Part shown: positions 7,400-14,482 of the stretch, piece after piece | Numbering within the stretch: the first letter of the stretch is position 1 | Layout of the letters: the number at the start of each line of letters is the position of its first letter | Origin: Phycisphaerae bacterium | Lineage (GTDB): Bacteria > Planctomycetota > Phycisphaerae > UBA1845 | DNA: 15,102 nucleotides | Reading direction: 5' to 3' | Assembly (NCBI GenBank): GCA_028277545.1 | Contig: JANQGB010000491.1 | Coordinates: 1 to 15,102, forward strand | Notes under the pieces: generated by a model | What the model saw: the letters and a program-made list of their open reading frames with translations, nothing else | Told to the model about the DNA's origin: nothing | The model's database searches: none | Made by a program: the position numbers and the translations under genes

Positions 7400-7606
7400 A
7401 TGGACGTTGTTGAAGATATTTGTAGCATCGACGACCTTCAACGCAACCCGCAGTCGATCATTTTCAAAGCTCATGAGACACGCCGGCCGATCGTGGTTAC
7501 TGCCGATGGCAAGCCCGAAGTGATCCTTCTTTCGAAGGAACTCTTCCCCGCCATCAAGGTTGCCTTGGACGCCGCGTGTGAGTTAGCGGTGGCAGACGCT
7601 TCCTGA
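7400..7606 (+). CDS. Phd/YefM-type antitoxin-like protein without a partner toxin
   Basis: The 68-residue product has the features of the Phd/YefM antitoxin fold. An N-terminal segment (DDLQRNPQSIIFKAHE) is followed by RRPIVVTADGKPEVILLSKELF, the conserved strand-turn-strand in which the antitoxin states its 'permit' motif before a C-terminal helix. Family members bind DNA as dimers and neutralise a Doc, YoeB or RelE-like toxin through a C-terminal tail. The tail here is short (about 20 residues after LFPA), and no toxin gene lies on either side: the next gene is a Nudix protein on the other strand. ATG 7400 has GGAG nine bases upstream; an earlier TTG at 7358 would overlap the candidate promoter. 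It may be a remnant of a toxin-antitoxin pair or a stand-alone regulator. Confidence 0.72.
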   Translation: MDVVEDICSIDDLQRNPQSIIFKAHETRRPIVVTADGKPEVILLSKELFPAIKVALDAACELAVADAS

Positions 7607-7700
7607 TCCTGTCGGGTTTGCCAAAAATCAGTGGTCCAGCAACAGCGCCCAGGGTACCGCCGAGTTCGCTGCGCGCGAAGTGTCAGACTGAGCCAGGAGG

Positions 7701-8102
7701 CTACTCCGCCACCCAGGCGGCAACCTCGCTGGTCGGCGGATCGAAGTCGTACTCGCAAAGCTGACCCTTGGCGATCCAACGCACCTCGGCGTAATCGACA
7801 GCCTGGGCATCTCCTGAACGGCGCCCGCATAGAAAGAAACGATACGCAACTTTGCGACCGCCAGTATCTATCAGCAGCGGCGGCTGGCCGACGTGAATCT
7901 CGATGGCCACGCCGGTTCGCTCGACGGTCAGGCGGCGCAGGGCTGCCTCCGGGGATTCACCGACCCGGGCCGGTCCGCCGGGGAACTCCCAGTTTCGGCG
8001 TTCCTTTTCGTCCTGCGGCCGGCAGATCAGCACCTTGCCGTCGTGCTCTTCAATGATGCCGGCGACGTAGACTGGATGACCGCGTTCTATCTCGTTTGTC
8101 AT
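7701..8102 (-). CDS. Nudix (MutT-like) protein with a degenerate Nudix box
   Basis: The 133-residue product has the MutT layout: VYVAGIIEEHDGKVLICRP, then WEFPGGPARVGESPEAALRR, then a C-terminal half ending DFDPPTSEVAAWVAE. The Nudix box G-x5-E-x7-REUxEExGU starts at G43 with E49 and R57 in place. The REUxEE part reads RLTVER: the first glutamate is L58 and the last is R62, leaving only E61 of the three metal-binding glutamates. Family members hydrolyse oxidised or other nucleoside diphosphate derivatives; this copy may be inactive or have a changed metal site. ATG 8102 fits the normal family start; the frame extends 65 codons further upstream with non-conserved sequence. It is divergent from the DUF3524 glycosyltransferase beginning 90 bases away. 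Confidence 0.8.
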   Translation of the reverse strand: MTNEIERGHPVYVAGIIEEHDGKVLICRPQDEKERRNWEFPGGPARVGESPEAALRRLTVERTGVAIEIHVGQPPLLIDTGGRKVAYRFFLCGRRSGDAQAVDYAEVRWIAKGQLCEYDFDPPTSEVAAWVAE

Positions 8103-8191
8103 AGCCGCAGTAGGATACCGGGCGACGATGATGATAGGAAGCGCGATTATTACGCCGGGCGGATCGCATGGCCCGTGAAAGCGAGGCGCGG

Positions 8192-9313
8192 GTGAAGGTG
8201 CTGGCCCTGGAGCCGTATCACGGTGGCAGTCACAAGGCTTTCCTCGACGGGTGGTCGAGCCGTAGCGCTCATCAGTGGACCATCCTCGGCCTGCCACCCT
8301 ACAAGTGGAAGTGGCGCATGCGTCACGCGGCTGTCACTTTCGCCCGGCAGGTGGAAGAGCTGGTGGCGGCGGGGCGGCGGTGGGATGTGCTGTTCTGCTC
8401 CGACATGCTGAACCTGGCCGAGTTCGTGGGGCTGCTGCCGGCGGAGGTGCGCTCCGCGCTGGGCAGCCGGCGGATAGTCTATTTCCACGAGAACCAGTTG
8501 ACCTACCCTGTCCGGCAGGAGAACGAGCGCGATTACCAGTTTGCGTTCACCAACCTGACCAGCGCCCTGGCGGCTGACGAAGTGTGGTTCAACAGTGCGT
8601 TTCACAGAGACGCGCTGCTGGAGGCGGCTACGGACCTGCTCAGGCGCATGCCCGACCATCAGCCCCTGGAAATCATTGAAGCTATCCGCCGCAGGTCGCA
8701 GGTCCATTGGCCCGGCATCGCCGAGCGCCCGCCACGCGGTGCCCGACGCCCGGGGCCACTGCGGATCCTCTGGGCCGCTCGCTGGGAACACGATAAGAAC
8801 CCCGAAGCGTTCTTCGAGGCCCTGGGCCAGCTCGAGACGCGCGGGCGCGACTTTCGCGTCAGCGTCATCGGTGAGCAGTTCCGGGACACACCGCCCGTCT
8901 TTGACCAGGCCCGGCTGCGGTTTGCCGACCGCATCGACCGCTGGGGGCACCAGCCGAGTCGTGCCGAATACGATGCGGCGCTGGCGGAGGCCGACGTCAT
9001 TGTTTCGACGGCAAACCACGAGTTCTTTGGGATCAGTGTGGTGGAGGCTATCGCCGCAGGGGCCTTCCCGCTGCTGCCCCGGCGACTCTCCTATCCGGAA
9101 CTGCTGGCCGACGACCCCCGTCCCGACGACTTTCTCTATGAAGGCACGGCGGGCCAGTTGGCTGGCAGGTTGGATGCTTTGTGCCAGCGCCTAGCTGACG
9201 GTGACCTATGGCTGGGGCAGCCTGGGAGAGGTGTTTTGGCGGTGGCTCGTTTCGGGTGGGGGCGGGCGGCGCTGCGCATGGATGATGCACTCGATATGTC
9301 GTGGAAACGCTGA
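8192..9313 (+). CDS. DUF3524 / GTDC1-type glycosyltransferase (QTMAN family)
   Basis: The product starts MKVLALEPYHGGSHKAF and contains PPYKWKWRMRHAA, DMLNLAEF and YFHENQLTYPVR, then DYQFAF and VWFNSAF. This is the N-terminal signature of DUF3524 proteins. A GT4-like C-terminal half follows (ILWAARWEHDKNPEAF, then HEFFGISVVEAIAAGAFPLLP), the usual donor-binding region of GT-B enzymes. The eukaryotic member GTDC1/QTMAN puts mannose on queuosine in tRNA-Asp. Whether bacterial homologues do the same is open, and no queuosine genes are in this window. GTG 8192 is preferred because GAGG lies five bases before it and MKVLALEP matches the family start; ATG 8168 would add eight residues. The last three codons and the stop lie within the first units of an octamer array. 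Confidence 0.82.
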   Translation: MKVLALEPYHGGSHKAFLDGWSSRSAHQWTILGLPPYKWKWRMRHAAVTFARQVEELVAAGRRWDVLFCSDMLNLAEFVGLLPAEVRSALGSRRIVYFHENQLTYPVRQENERDYQFAFTNLTSALAADEVWFNSAFHRDALLEAATDLLRRMPDHQPLEIIEAIRRRSQVHWPGIAERPPRGARRPGPLRILWAARWEHDKNPEAFFEALGQLETRGRDFRVSVIGEQFRDTPPVFDQARLRFADRIDRWGHQPSRAEYDAALAEADVIVSTANHEFFGISVVEAIAAGAFPLLPRRLSYPELLADDPRPDDFLYEGTAGQLAGRLDALCQRLADGDLWLGQPGRGVLAVARFGWGRAALRMDDALDMSWKR

Positions 9314-9495
9314 AACGGCGAAACGCCGAAACGCCGAAACGCCGAAACGTCAAAACGTCAAAAAGTCAAAAAGTCAAAAAGTCAAAACGGCGAAACGGCA
9401 AAATGGCGAAACGGCGACACGGCGACACGGCTAACAGTCAAAACGGCACAACGGCGAACTGGCAAAATGGCAGAGCGTCAGGACTTCAAAACGTC
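9304..9495 (+). repeat. Octamer tandem array, 24 units in perfect phase
   Basis: Twenty-four consecutive eight-base units run without a single insertion or deletion. The commonest are GAAACGCC, GAAACGTC, AAAAAGTC, AAAACGGC and GAAACGGC, and all fit a loose RAAAVRBC pattern that decays towards the right end. The first unit starts inside the glycosyltransferase gene and supplies its Lys-Arg-stop ending. The same family, with the same order of unit types, recurs at 14231-14358. Frames through it give low-complexity K/R/N/S/T peptides that are not real proteins. Confidence 0.9.
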
Positions 9496-9651
9496 GAGGG
9501 CGACGACGCCCCTGTCGGCAGGATAGCGGTGTCGCGTGCTTACTCGCAGAATTCTGGCGCTATCTTGCGGTTGGACGTCCGCGCGGCTCGGTCTCTATTG
9601 CAGCTCCAGTCGGGGCAAACTCGGCTTGTAGGGTGCATCTTGATGCACCAC
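9496..9651. repeat. Spacer between arrays with a decayed unit and a hairpin
   Basis: Positions about 9512-9536 resemble a decayed copy of the hairpin unit that forms the next array (GGCAGGATAGCGGTG in place of GGCAGGATGCCGGTG). At 9632-9649 the sequence GGTGCATC-TT-GATGCACC forms an eight-base perfect stem with a two-base spacer just before the first full unit. No coding sequence is apparent. Confidence 0.5.
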
Positions 9652-9871
9652 TGCACCGGCAGGATGCCGGTGCCACACTTGATGAACCACTGCACCGGCA
9701 AGATGCCGGTGCCACACTTGATGAACCACTGCACCGGCAAGATGCCGGTGCCACACTGATACACCGCTGCCCCGGCAGGGCGCCGGTGCCACACTTGATG
9801 AACCACTGCACCGGCAAGATGCCGGTGCCACACTGATACACCGCTGCACCGGCAGGATGCCGGTGCCACAC
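9652..9871 (+). repeat. Tandem hairpin repeat array, 38/39-base period, six units
   Basis: Units begin at 9652, 9691, 9730, 9768, 9807 and 9845. Each has the core TGCACCGGCARGATGCCGGT followed by GCCACAC and one of two spacers: TTGATGAACCAC (39-base unit) or TGATACACCGC (38-base unit). The core is the same as in the 3156-3290 array. The fourth unit has compensating-looking changes (CCCCGGC, GCGCCGG). The array stops at the base before the cinA stop codon, so it occupies the convergent 3'-3' gap between the glycosyltransferase and cinA. Confidence 0.92.
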
Positions 9872-11110
9872 TTACTGCAGTCGGAGTCGGAGCATGTTCA
9901 GGGCGGTGGCGCAGGTTCGTTCGCGGATGGAGGATCGGGGAAGTTGAGAACCTAGCAGGTAGCGCTTCACCTCGGCGCCGCCGTCCCGGGCCAGGGCTAT
10001 ATAGACCAGACCCACGGGCTTTTCGGGCGTGCCGCCGCCTGGCCCGGCGATGCCGGTCGTGGACAGGACAAAGTCGGCTCCGGTCCGCTCCCGACAGCCC
10101 GCGGCCATCTGCCGGGCTACCTCTTCACTGACTGCACCATGGCGCTCGATGAGTAGCGGGTCAACGCCCAGCAGATCGCTCTTGCCTCGGTTGCTGTAGG
10201 TGACCAGCCCGCCCAGCAGGTACGCGCTGCTGCCCGGCACGTCGGTCAAGTGCTTGGCCAGCAGGCCACCGGTGCAGGACTCAGCGGTGGCCACCGTGTG
10301 CTGGCCTTGGCGCAGCAGATCTCCAACCACCGAGGCAAGTGTTTGATCCTCGGTACCGTAGATCAGCACACCCAGGCGACGACGCAGGTCGGCCTCGTCC
10401 TGGGCCAGCAGCGTTTCGGCCGTGGTCTCATCGCGGGCCTCGGTGATGAGGCGGATCGAGATCAGACCCTCCGCTGCGGTTATCCCCACCGTCACCGGTC
10501 GCCCGGCAGCCATCAGATCCGCGATCTGGTCGCCGATAGTGGACTCGCCGGCACCGAAGCAGCGGAGCGTTCGAGTCACGATGACCGCCCCTCGGGCCAG
10601 CGTTCGCAGGTCCGGAGCGACTGCCTGGCGAAACATCTCCTTCATCTCCCGGGGTACTCCGGGCAGGCAGTAGACCGTGGCCTCGCCCAACCTGGCTCGA
10701 CAGCCCGGGGCGGTTCCCCAGGGGTTTTCGATGGGAGCGGCACCCTCCGGGAAGCGGGCCTGGCGGGTGTTCGATTCGGCGAATCTTCGCCCCAGGCGGA
10801 CGAAGAAGGCCCTCACCTGTTCCAGCGAGGCTTGATCGGTTCTCAACGGCACTCCCATGGCGTCGGCCAGGGCCTCCCTGGTGACGTCGTCGTCGGTGGG
10901 GCCCAATCCGCCCGTGACCAGGACGATGCCGGCCGAGCCGGCGGCCCGGTCAAGCTCGGCTGCTATGGCCGGCCGGTCGTCGGTGACAGTTACGTGTCTT
11001 GTGACCTCTACGCCAAGCCTGGCCAACTCGCCCGCCAACCAGGCGGAATTGGTGTCGAGGGCCAGGCCGCTGGCCAGTTCAGTCCCGATGCTGATGAGTT
11101 CCGCTCTCAC
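9872..11110 (-). CDS. cinA: CinA: MoaB-like domain plus NMN amidohydrolase (PncC) domain
   Basis: The 412-residue product has the full two-domain CinA form. The N-terminal molybdopterin-binding-like domain shows ISIGTELASGLALDTN (7-22), TGGLGPTDDDVTREAL (66-81) and LPGVPREMKEMF (149-160). In CinA this domain acts as an ADP-ribose/CoA-related pyrophosphatase. The C-terminal PncC domain has TAESCTGGLLAKHL (275-288), in which S278 of ESCTGG is the expected catalytic serine, then GLVTYSNRGKSDLLGV and TTGIAGPGGGTPEKPVGLVY. It deamidates nicotinamide mononucleotide to nicotinic acid mononucleotide in pyridine-nucleotide recycling. GTG 11110 gives MRAELISIGTEL, the usual family start; a GTG at 11131 would add seven residues. 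Neither has a strong ribosome-binding motif. A hairpin array abuts its stop codon. Confidence 0.93.
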   Translation of the reverse strand: MRAELISIGTELASGLALDTNSAWLAGELARLGVEVTRHVTVTDDRPAIAAELDRAAGSAGIVLVTGGLGPTDDDVTREALADAMGVPLRTDQASLEQVRAFFVRLGRRFAESNTRQARFPEGAAPIENPWGTAPGCRARLGEATVYCLPGVPREMKEMFRQAVAPDLRTLARGAVIVTRTLRCFGAGESTIGDQIADLMAAGRPVTVGITAAEGLISIRLITEARDETTAETLLAQDEADLRRRLGVLIYGTEDQTLASVVGDLLRQGQHTVATAESCTGGLLAKHLTDVPGSSAYLLGGLVTYSNRGKSDLLGVDPLLIERHGAVSEEVARQMAAGCRERTGADFVLSTTGIAGPGGGTPEKPVGLVYIALARDGGAEVKRYLLGSQLPRSSIRERTCATALNMLRLRLQ

Positions 11111-11324
11111 GATCCGGACAGCGTACCACACCCGGCGGGGTGGTTCTAATAAAGTGGCGTGGCAAAAGCGGTGGTGTTGCCGTCCGGATGTCGATATAGT
11201 CGCCAGGTATCACCGACCCGCGGCGCGGGCCGCAGGGGATCAGCGACAACGCCACCTGCTGGAGTATACTCCCATCACTACCCGGTCTTCCCGAACAACC
11301 CGACGACGTCGCGAGCATCTACGG

Positions 11325-12320
11325 TTGCTGTTCACTTGCGTAGGGCGGCGCGTGGAACTGGTGGACGCGTTTCACCGGGCGGCCGACGCGCTGGGGATTC
11401 GCCTGACCGTGCATGGGGCCGACCTCAACTGGATGGCGCCGGCCATGCACGTTGTCGATCACCCTCACATCGTGCCGCGGATCAAGACCAAGGGGCACAT
11501 TCCGTCGCTCCTGCGCCTGGCCGAGGAGAACAGGATCGACGCGGTTATCCCGCTTATCGATTCGGATCTGCTGGCTCTCTCTCGGGCGGTTCGCAGATTT
11601 GAGGCCATCGGCACGCGCGTGGTGATCTCGTCGGAGGCCGTCATCCGCACCTGCCAGGACAAGCTGCTGACCTACCAGGCGCTCAAGGAGGCCCGGATTG
11701 ACACGCCGGCCACCTGGCCCTGGGCCGAAGTGATCCGCAAGAAGCGGCACCGCTTTCCGTACTACATGAAGCCGCGTGAAGGCAGCGCCGGGCTGGGCAA
11801 CTATCGCATTAACAACCGGGATGAGCTGCACGCCCTGGGGGCCCGCGTACCGGACCCCATCGTCCAGGAGTTCGTCGAGGGCATCGAGCACACCATGGAC
11901 GTCTACACCGGGTTGGACGGCAGGCCGCGCTGTGCCGTGCCGCGGCGGCGGCTGGAGGTCCGTTCCGGTGAAGTCAGCAAGGGCATGGTGGTCAAGGACG
12001 CGGACATCATTGACGTGGGCCGGCACGTGGCTATTACCGTGGGCCAGTTTCGCGGCGTAGTGACCATTCAATGCATGGTAACGCCCGACAGGCGGGTGCG
12101 GGTCATCGAGATCAACCCCCGCTTCGGTGGCGGCGCTCCGCTGGCCATCCACGCCGGCGCTGATTTCCCCAAGTGGCTCATGGCGGAACTGCTGGGCCGT
12201 AAGCTACGCTTCGACCCCATGGGCTATCGCGACGGCGTCACCATGCTGCGCTATGATCAGTCGGTGTTCGTCGCTGACGTGGCCAACACCACGATGCGGC
12301 GCCGCGGGAAACGGTCCTGA
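11325..12320 (+). CDS. ATP-grasp enzyme, carbamoyl-phosphate-synthase/PylC-like
   Basis: The 331-residue product starts with a pre-ATP-grasp Rossmann segment (MLFTCVGRRVELVDAF, DAVIPLIDSDLLAL 72-85). The ATP-grasp domain follows: YYMKPREGSAGLGNY (146-160) with Lys149 and the glycine-rich loop, VQEFVEGIEHTMDVY (180-194), and the magnesium-binding IEINPRFGGG (261-270). Enzymes of this fold join a carboxylate to an amine or thiol through an acyl phosphate. The substrate is unknown; homologues are often annotated as carbamoyl-phosphate synthase large-subunit-like and found in polysaccharide or amino-acid-modifying clusters. TTG 11325 is the only start codon close to the domain; upstream the frame runs antisense through cinA and is not coding. 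A HAD hydrolase follows 63 bases later, suggesting a shared transcript. Confidence 0.82.
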   Translation: MLFTCVGRRVELVDAFHRAADALGIRLTVHGADLNWMAPAMHVVDHPHIVPRIKTKGHIPSLLRLAEENRIDAVIPLIDSDLLALSRAVRRFEAIGTRVVISSEAVIRTCQDKLLTYQALKEARIDTPATWPWAEVIRKKRHRFPYYMKPREGSAGLGNYRINNRDELHALGARVPDPIVQEFVEGIEHTMDVYTGLDGRPRCAVPRRRLEVRSGEVSKGMVVKDADIIDVGRHVAITVGQFRGVVTIQCMVTPDRRVRVIEINPRFGGGAPLAIHAGADFPKWLMAELLGRKLRFDPMGYRDGVTMLRYDQSVFVADVANTTMRRRGKRS

Positions 12321-12327
12321 GCGTCAC

Positions 12328-12355
12328 CGTGTCGGGGACGCCCGGAGGCGACACG
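12328..12355 (+). repeat. Small inverted repeat between the ATP-grasp and HAD genes
   Basis: CGTGTCG (12328-12334) pairs perfectly with CGACACG (12349-12355) around a 14-base loop that can itself pair in part (GGG with CCC). No T run follows. It may shape the intergenic mRNA but is short enough to be chance in GC-rich DNA. Confidence 0.25.
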
Positions 12356-12383
12356 CCGCGGCAGCGCTGTTCGGATTCACGGC

Positions 12384-13055
12384 TTGGCTGTTTCGCACGC
12401 CATCGTGTTTGACCTGGACGATACGCTCTATCCGGAGCGCTCCTTCACGTTCAGCGGGTACCGGGCGGTGGCGGCTGCCTTCGCGGATCGCATCGGGGCC
12501 TCGTTCGATCTCTGCAGTCGGATGGGGGAGTTGTTCGACACGCCTGCTCGCGGGCGGGTGTTCGATGTCGTTCTGGCGGAGGCGGGTGTTACCGACGCCG
12601 CGGCGCTGGTGCCCGAGATGATCGACGCATTTCGGCGACATCAGCCCGACATTCGCCTGCACCCCGACGCCGATGCCGCCCTGACTCGCCTGCGGGCCGG
12701 GCACCGGCTGGGGGTGATCTCGGACGGGCCGCTGGAGATGCAGAGCAACAAGGTGGGGGCGCTGGGCATCGGGCCCCGGGTTGACGAGGTCATCCTGACC
12801 GACCGGTGGGGCCGCGAGTTCTGGAAGCCACACCCCCGGGCGTTCGAGCAAATGGCGACCAAGCTGGCGGTTCCTCCTGAGCAGTGCGTCTACGTGGCCG
12901 ACAACCCGGCCAAGGACTTCGTCGCCCCCAACGCGCTGGGTTGGCGGACCGTCTTCGTCAAACGCCCCGACGGCATCTACGCCGACCGCCAGGCTCCGCC
13001 GGGAGGTGAAGCTGGTGCGGTGATCGAGTCGTTGGAGGCGCTGGCCGCCGGCTGA
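12384..13055 (+). CDS. HAD-superfamily hydrolase
   Basis: The 223-residue product carries all four HAD motifs: DLDDTLY with nucleophile D10 and acid D12, VISDG (S113), WKPHP with K148, and ADNPAKDF (D173). The helical cap between motifs I and II places it in the C1-cap group (phosphoglycolate phosphatase-like), which mostly dephosphorylates small sugar or nucleotide phosphates. The substrate cannot be told from sequence. TTG 12384 gives MAVSHAIVFDLDDT; no other start lies close enough, and the ribosome-binding site is weak. It follows the ATP-grasp gene and precedes the WecA-like gene (83-base gap), so it may serve sugar-precursor processing in the same surface-glycan group, which is an inference from order only. 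Confidence 0.85.
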   Translation: MAVSHAIVFDLDDTLYPERSFTFSGYRAVAAAFADRIGASFDLCSRMGELFDTPARGRVFDVVLAEAGVTDAAALVPEMIDAFRRHQPDIRLHPDADAALTRLRAGHRLGVISDGPLEMQSNKVGALGIGPRVDEVILTDRWGREFWKPHPRAFEQMATKLAVPPEQCVYVADNPAKDFVAPNALGWRTVFVKRPDGIYADRQAPPGGEAGAVIESLEALAAG

Positions 13056-13138
13056 GCGTGGCTCGCCGGGGTCGTGGTCGCCGGCGGAGTCAACTGCTGT
13101 CTTGGCAAACAGCTCGATAAGCCCATACACTCCGCATC

Positions 13139-14218
13139 ATGCTGACGATCATCCTTCTGGCGATTTGCGGGCCGATGGCCTTGAGTCTGCTGGCTACCGC
13201 GGTGGTGCGGGCGGTGGCGCGGCGGCGGGGGTTCATTGACCGTCCGGGCGGGCACAAGCAACACGACCGGCCGGTGGCCTTGGGTGGTGGCGTCGCCATC
13301 ATGCTGGCGGTCTGCCTGCCGCTGCTGGCGGCGGGGATGGTGCCGGCGCTTGTCGCCCGCAACGGGGCGCCCGGTTGGCTGCCCGCGATGATGCAGACGC
13401 ATCACGAAGGGATCGCCGACAAGCTGCCTACCCTGCTGGCGGTTCTGGCCGGGGCGTTGGTGTTGCACGTGGTGGGACTCATCGACGACCTTCGGCCGAT
13501 GGGGGCGGGGTCCAAGTTCGTGGCCCAGTTCGCTGTCGCCCTGGCGTTGGTGGCGGGGTTTGACGTCCGTTTGCTGGAGTTTCTGCCCGCGCCGGCGTCA
13601 ATCGGACTGACCGTGTTGTGGGTCGTGCTGATCACCAACGCCTTCAACTTCCTGGACAACATGGACGGCCTGTCGGCGGGTGTGGCGGGGATAGCAGCGG
13701 CCATCTTCGCGGCCTCCTCGCTGGTGGCGGGGCAGTTATTCGTGCCGCTGGTGGCGCTGGTGCTGGTCGGTGCGCTGCTCGGCTTCCTGCCTTTCAACTT
13801 CTCGCCGGCCAGCATCTTCATGGGCGACTCGGGCAGCATGGTGGTTGGCTATCTGCTGTCGGTGTTGACCATCCTGACTACGTTCTATGATCCGCGCCAC
13901 GACCTGCAGCCCTTCGGGGTGCTGGTGCCCCTGGTGGTGTTGGCGGTGCCGCTCTACGACGTGGCCAGCGTCTGTTGGCATCGGTTCCGGGCCGGGCAAA
14001 GCGTGTTCAAGGGTGATCGGCGGCACTTCTCACACCGGCTGACCCGACGCGGCATGTCAGTGCCCGCAGCGGTGCTGACCATCTACCTGGCCACCGCCAC
14101 CACCGCCATGTCCGCCCTGATCCTGCCGCGCAGCGATTGGCCGGTAGCCTGCGTGGTGCTGGCCCAGTGCATGTTTGTGGTGTTGATCATCGCCGTACTG
14201 GAGCACGCTGGGGACTGA
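13139..14218 (+). CDS. WecA/MraY-family undecaprenyl-phosphate sugar-1-phosphate transferase
   Basis: The 359-residue polytopic protein has about ten hydrophobic segments and the family motifs in order: DRPGGHKQHDRPVALGGG (34-51), GLIDDL (113-118, the paired aspartates), NAFNFLDNMDGLSAG (167-181), FMGDSGSM (227-234) and GDRRHFSHRL (292-301), the last matching the His-rich cytosolic loop of WecA-type enzymes. These transfer a HexNAc-1-phosphate from a UDP-sugar to undecaprenyl phosphate, the first step of O-antigen, teichoic-acid or exopolysaccharide assembly. The NFLDNMDG motif and length fit the WecA/TagO branch better than MraY. The sugar is unknown. ATG 13139 is the first ATG before the hydrophobic N-terminus; no strong ribosome-binding motif is seen. 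An octamer array starts 12 bases after its stop. Confidence 0.9.
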   Translation: MLTIILLAICGPMALSLLATAVVRAVARRRGFIDRPGGHKQHDRPVALGGGVAIMLAVCLPLLAAGMVPALVARNGAPGWLPAMMQTHHEGIADKLPTLLAVLAGALVLHVVGLIDDLRPMGAGSKFVAQFAVALALVAGFDVRLLEFLPAPASIGLTVLWVVLITNAFNFLDNMDGLSAGVAGIAAAIFAASSLVAGQLFVPLVALVLVGALLGFLPFNFSPASIFMGDSGSMVVGYLLSVLTILTTFYDPRHDLQPFGVLVPLVVLAVPLYDVASVCWHRFRAGQSVFKGDRRHFSHRLTRRGMSVPAAVLTIYLATATTAMSALILPRSDWPVACVVLAQCMFVVLIIAVLEHAGD

Positions 14219-14230
14219 CGGCGTGTGGCG

Positions 14231-14358
14231 GAAAGGCTGAAACTTCGACACGCCGAAACGCCGAAACGCCGAAACGTCAAAAAGTCAAAAAGTCAAAAAG
14301 TCAAAACGGCAAAAAGGCAAAACTGCGAAACTGCGAAACTGCGAAACGGCTACATGGC
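14231..14358 (+). repeat. Octamer tandem array, 16 units in perfect phase
   Basis: Sixteen eight-base units continue without indels. The order matches the array at 9304-9495: a first unit ending GCT, then GAAACGCC-type units, GAAACGTC, three AAAAAGTC units, AAAACGGC, then degenerate units (AAAACTGC, GAAACTGC and so on). It begins 12 bases after the stop of the WecA-like gene, in the gap before a convergent minus-strand gene. Confidence 0.88.
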
Positions 14359-14482
14359 GAGGCGTAGCGGTCTATTCTGCGCTTGGGGTGTTGTTGATCA
14401 GTTCGGCTAACTCGGTGCTGCGCCGGCTCTTGGCACGTCGGGTCTTGGCGAGATGCTCCTTCCGGACTCTCTCTTCACCATA

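Noticed and set aside
9301..9759. Low-complexity K/R/N/S/T frame through the first octamer array
   Set aside because: It is a product of the eight-base period; the same peptide type appears at 14225-14410 for the same reason.
9540..9871. Frames read through the hairpin array (MPVPH-type or ILPVQ-type peptides)
   Set aside because: They are translations of the tandem repeats, occur in several frames and on both strands, and have no start or ribosome-binding context.
11319..12152. 277-codon minus-strand frame opposite the ATP-grasp gene
   Set aside because: A shadow of the plus-strand gene with no motif; the plus strand has a full ATP-grasp signature.
12324..13130. 268-codon minus-strand frame opposite the HAD gene
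   Set aside because: A shadow frame; all four HAD motifs are on the plus strand.
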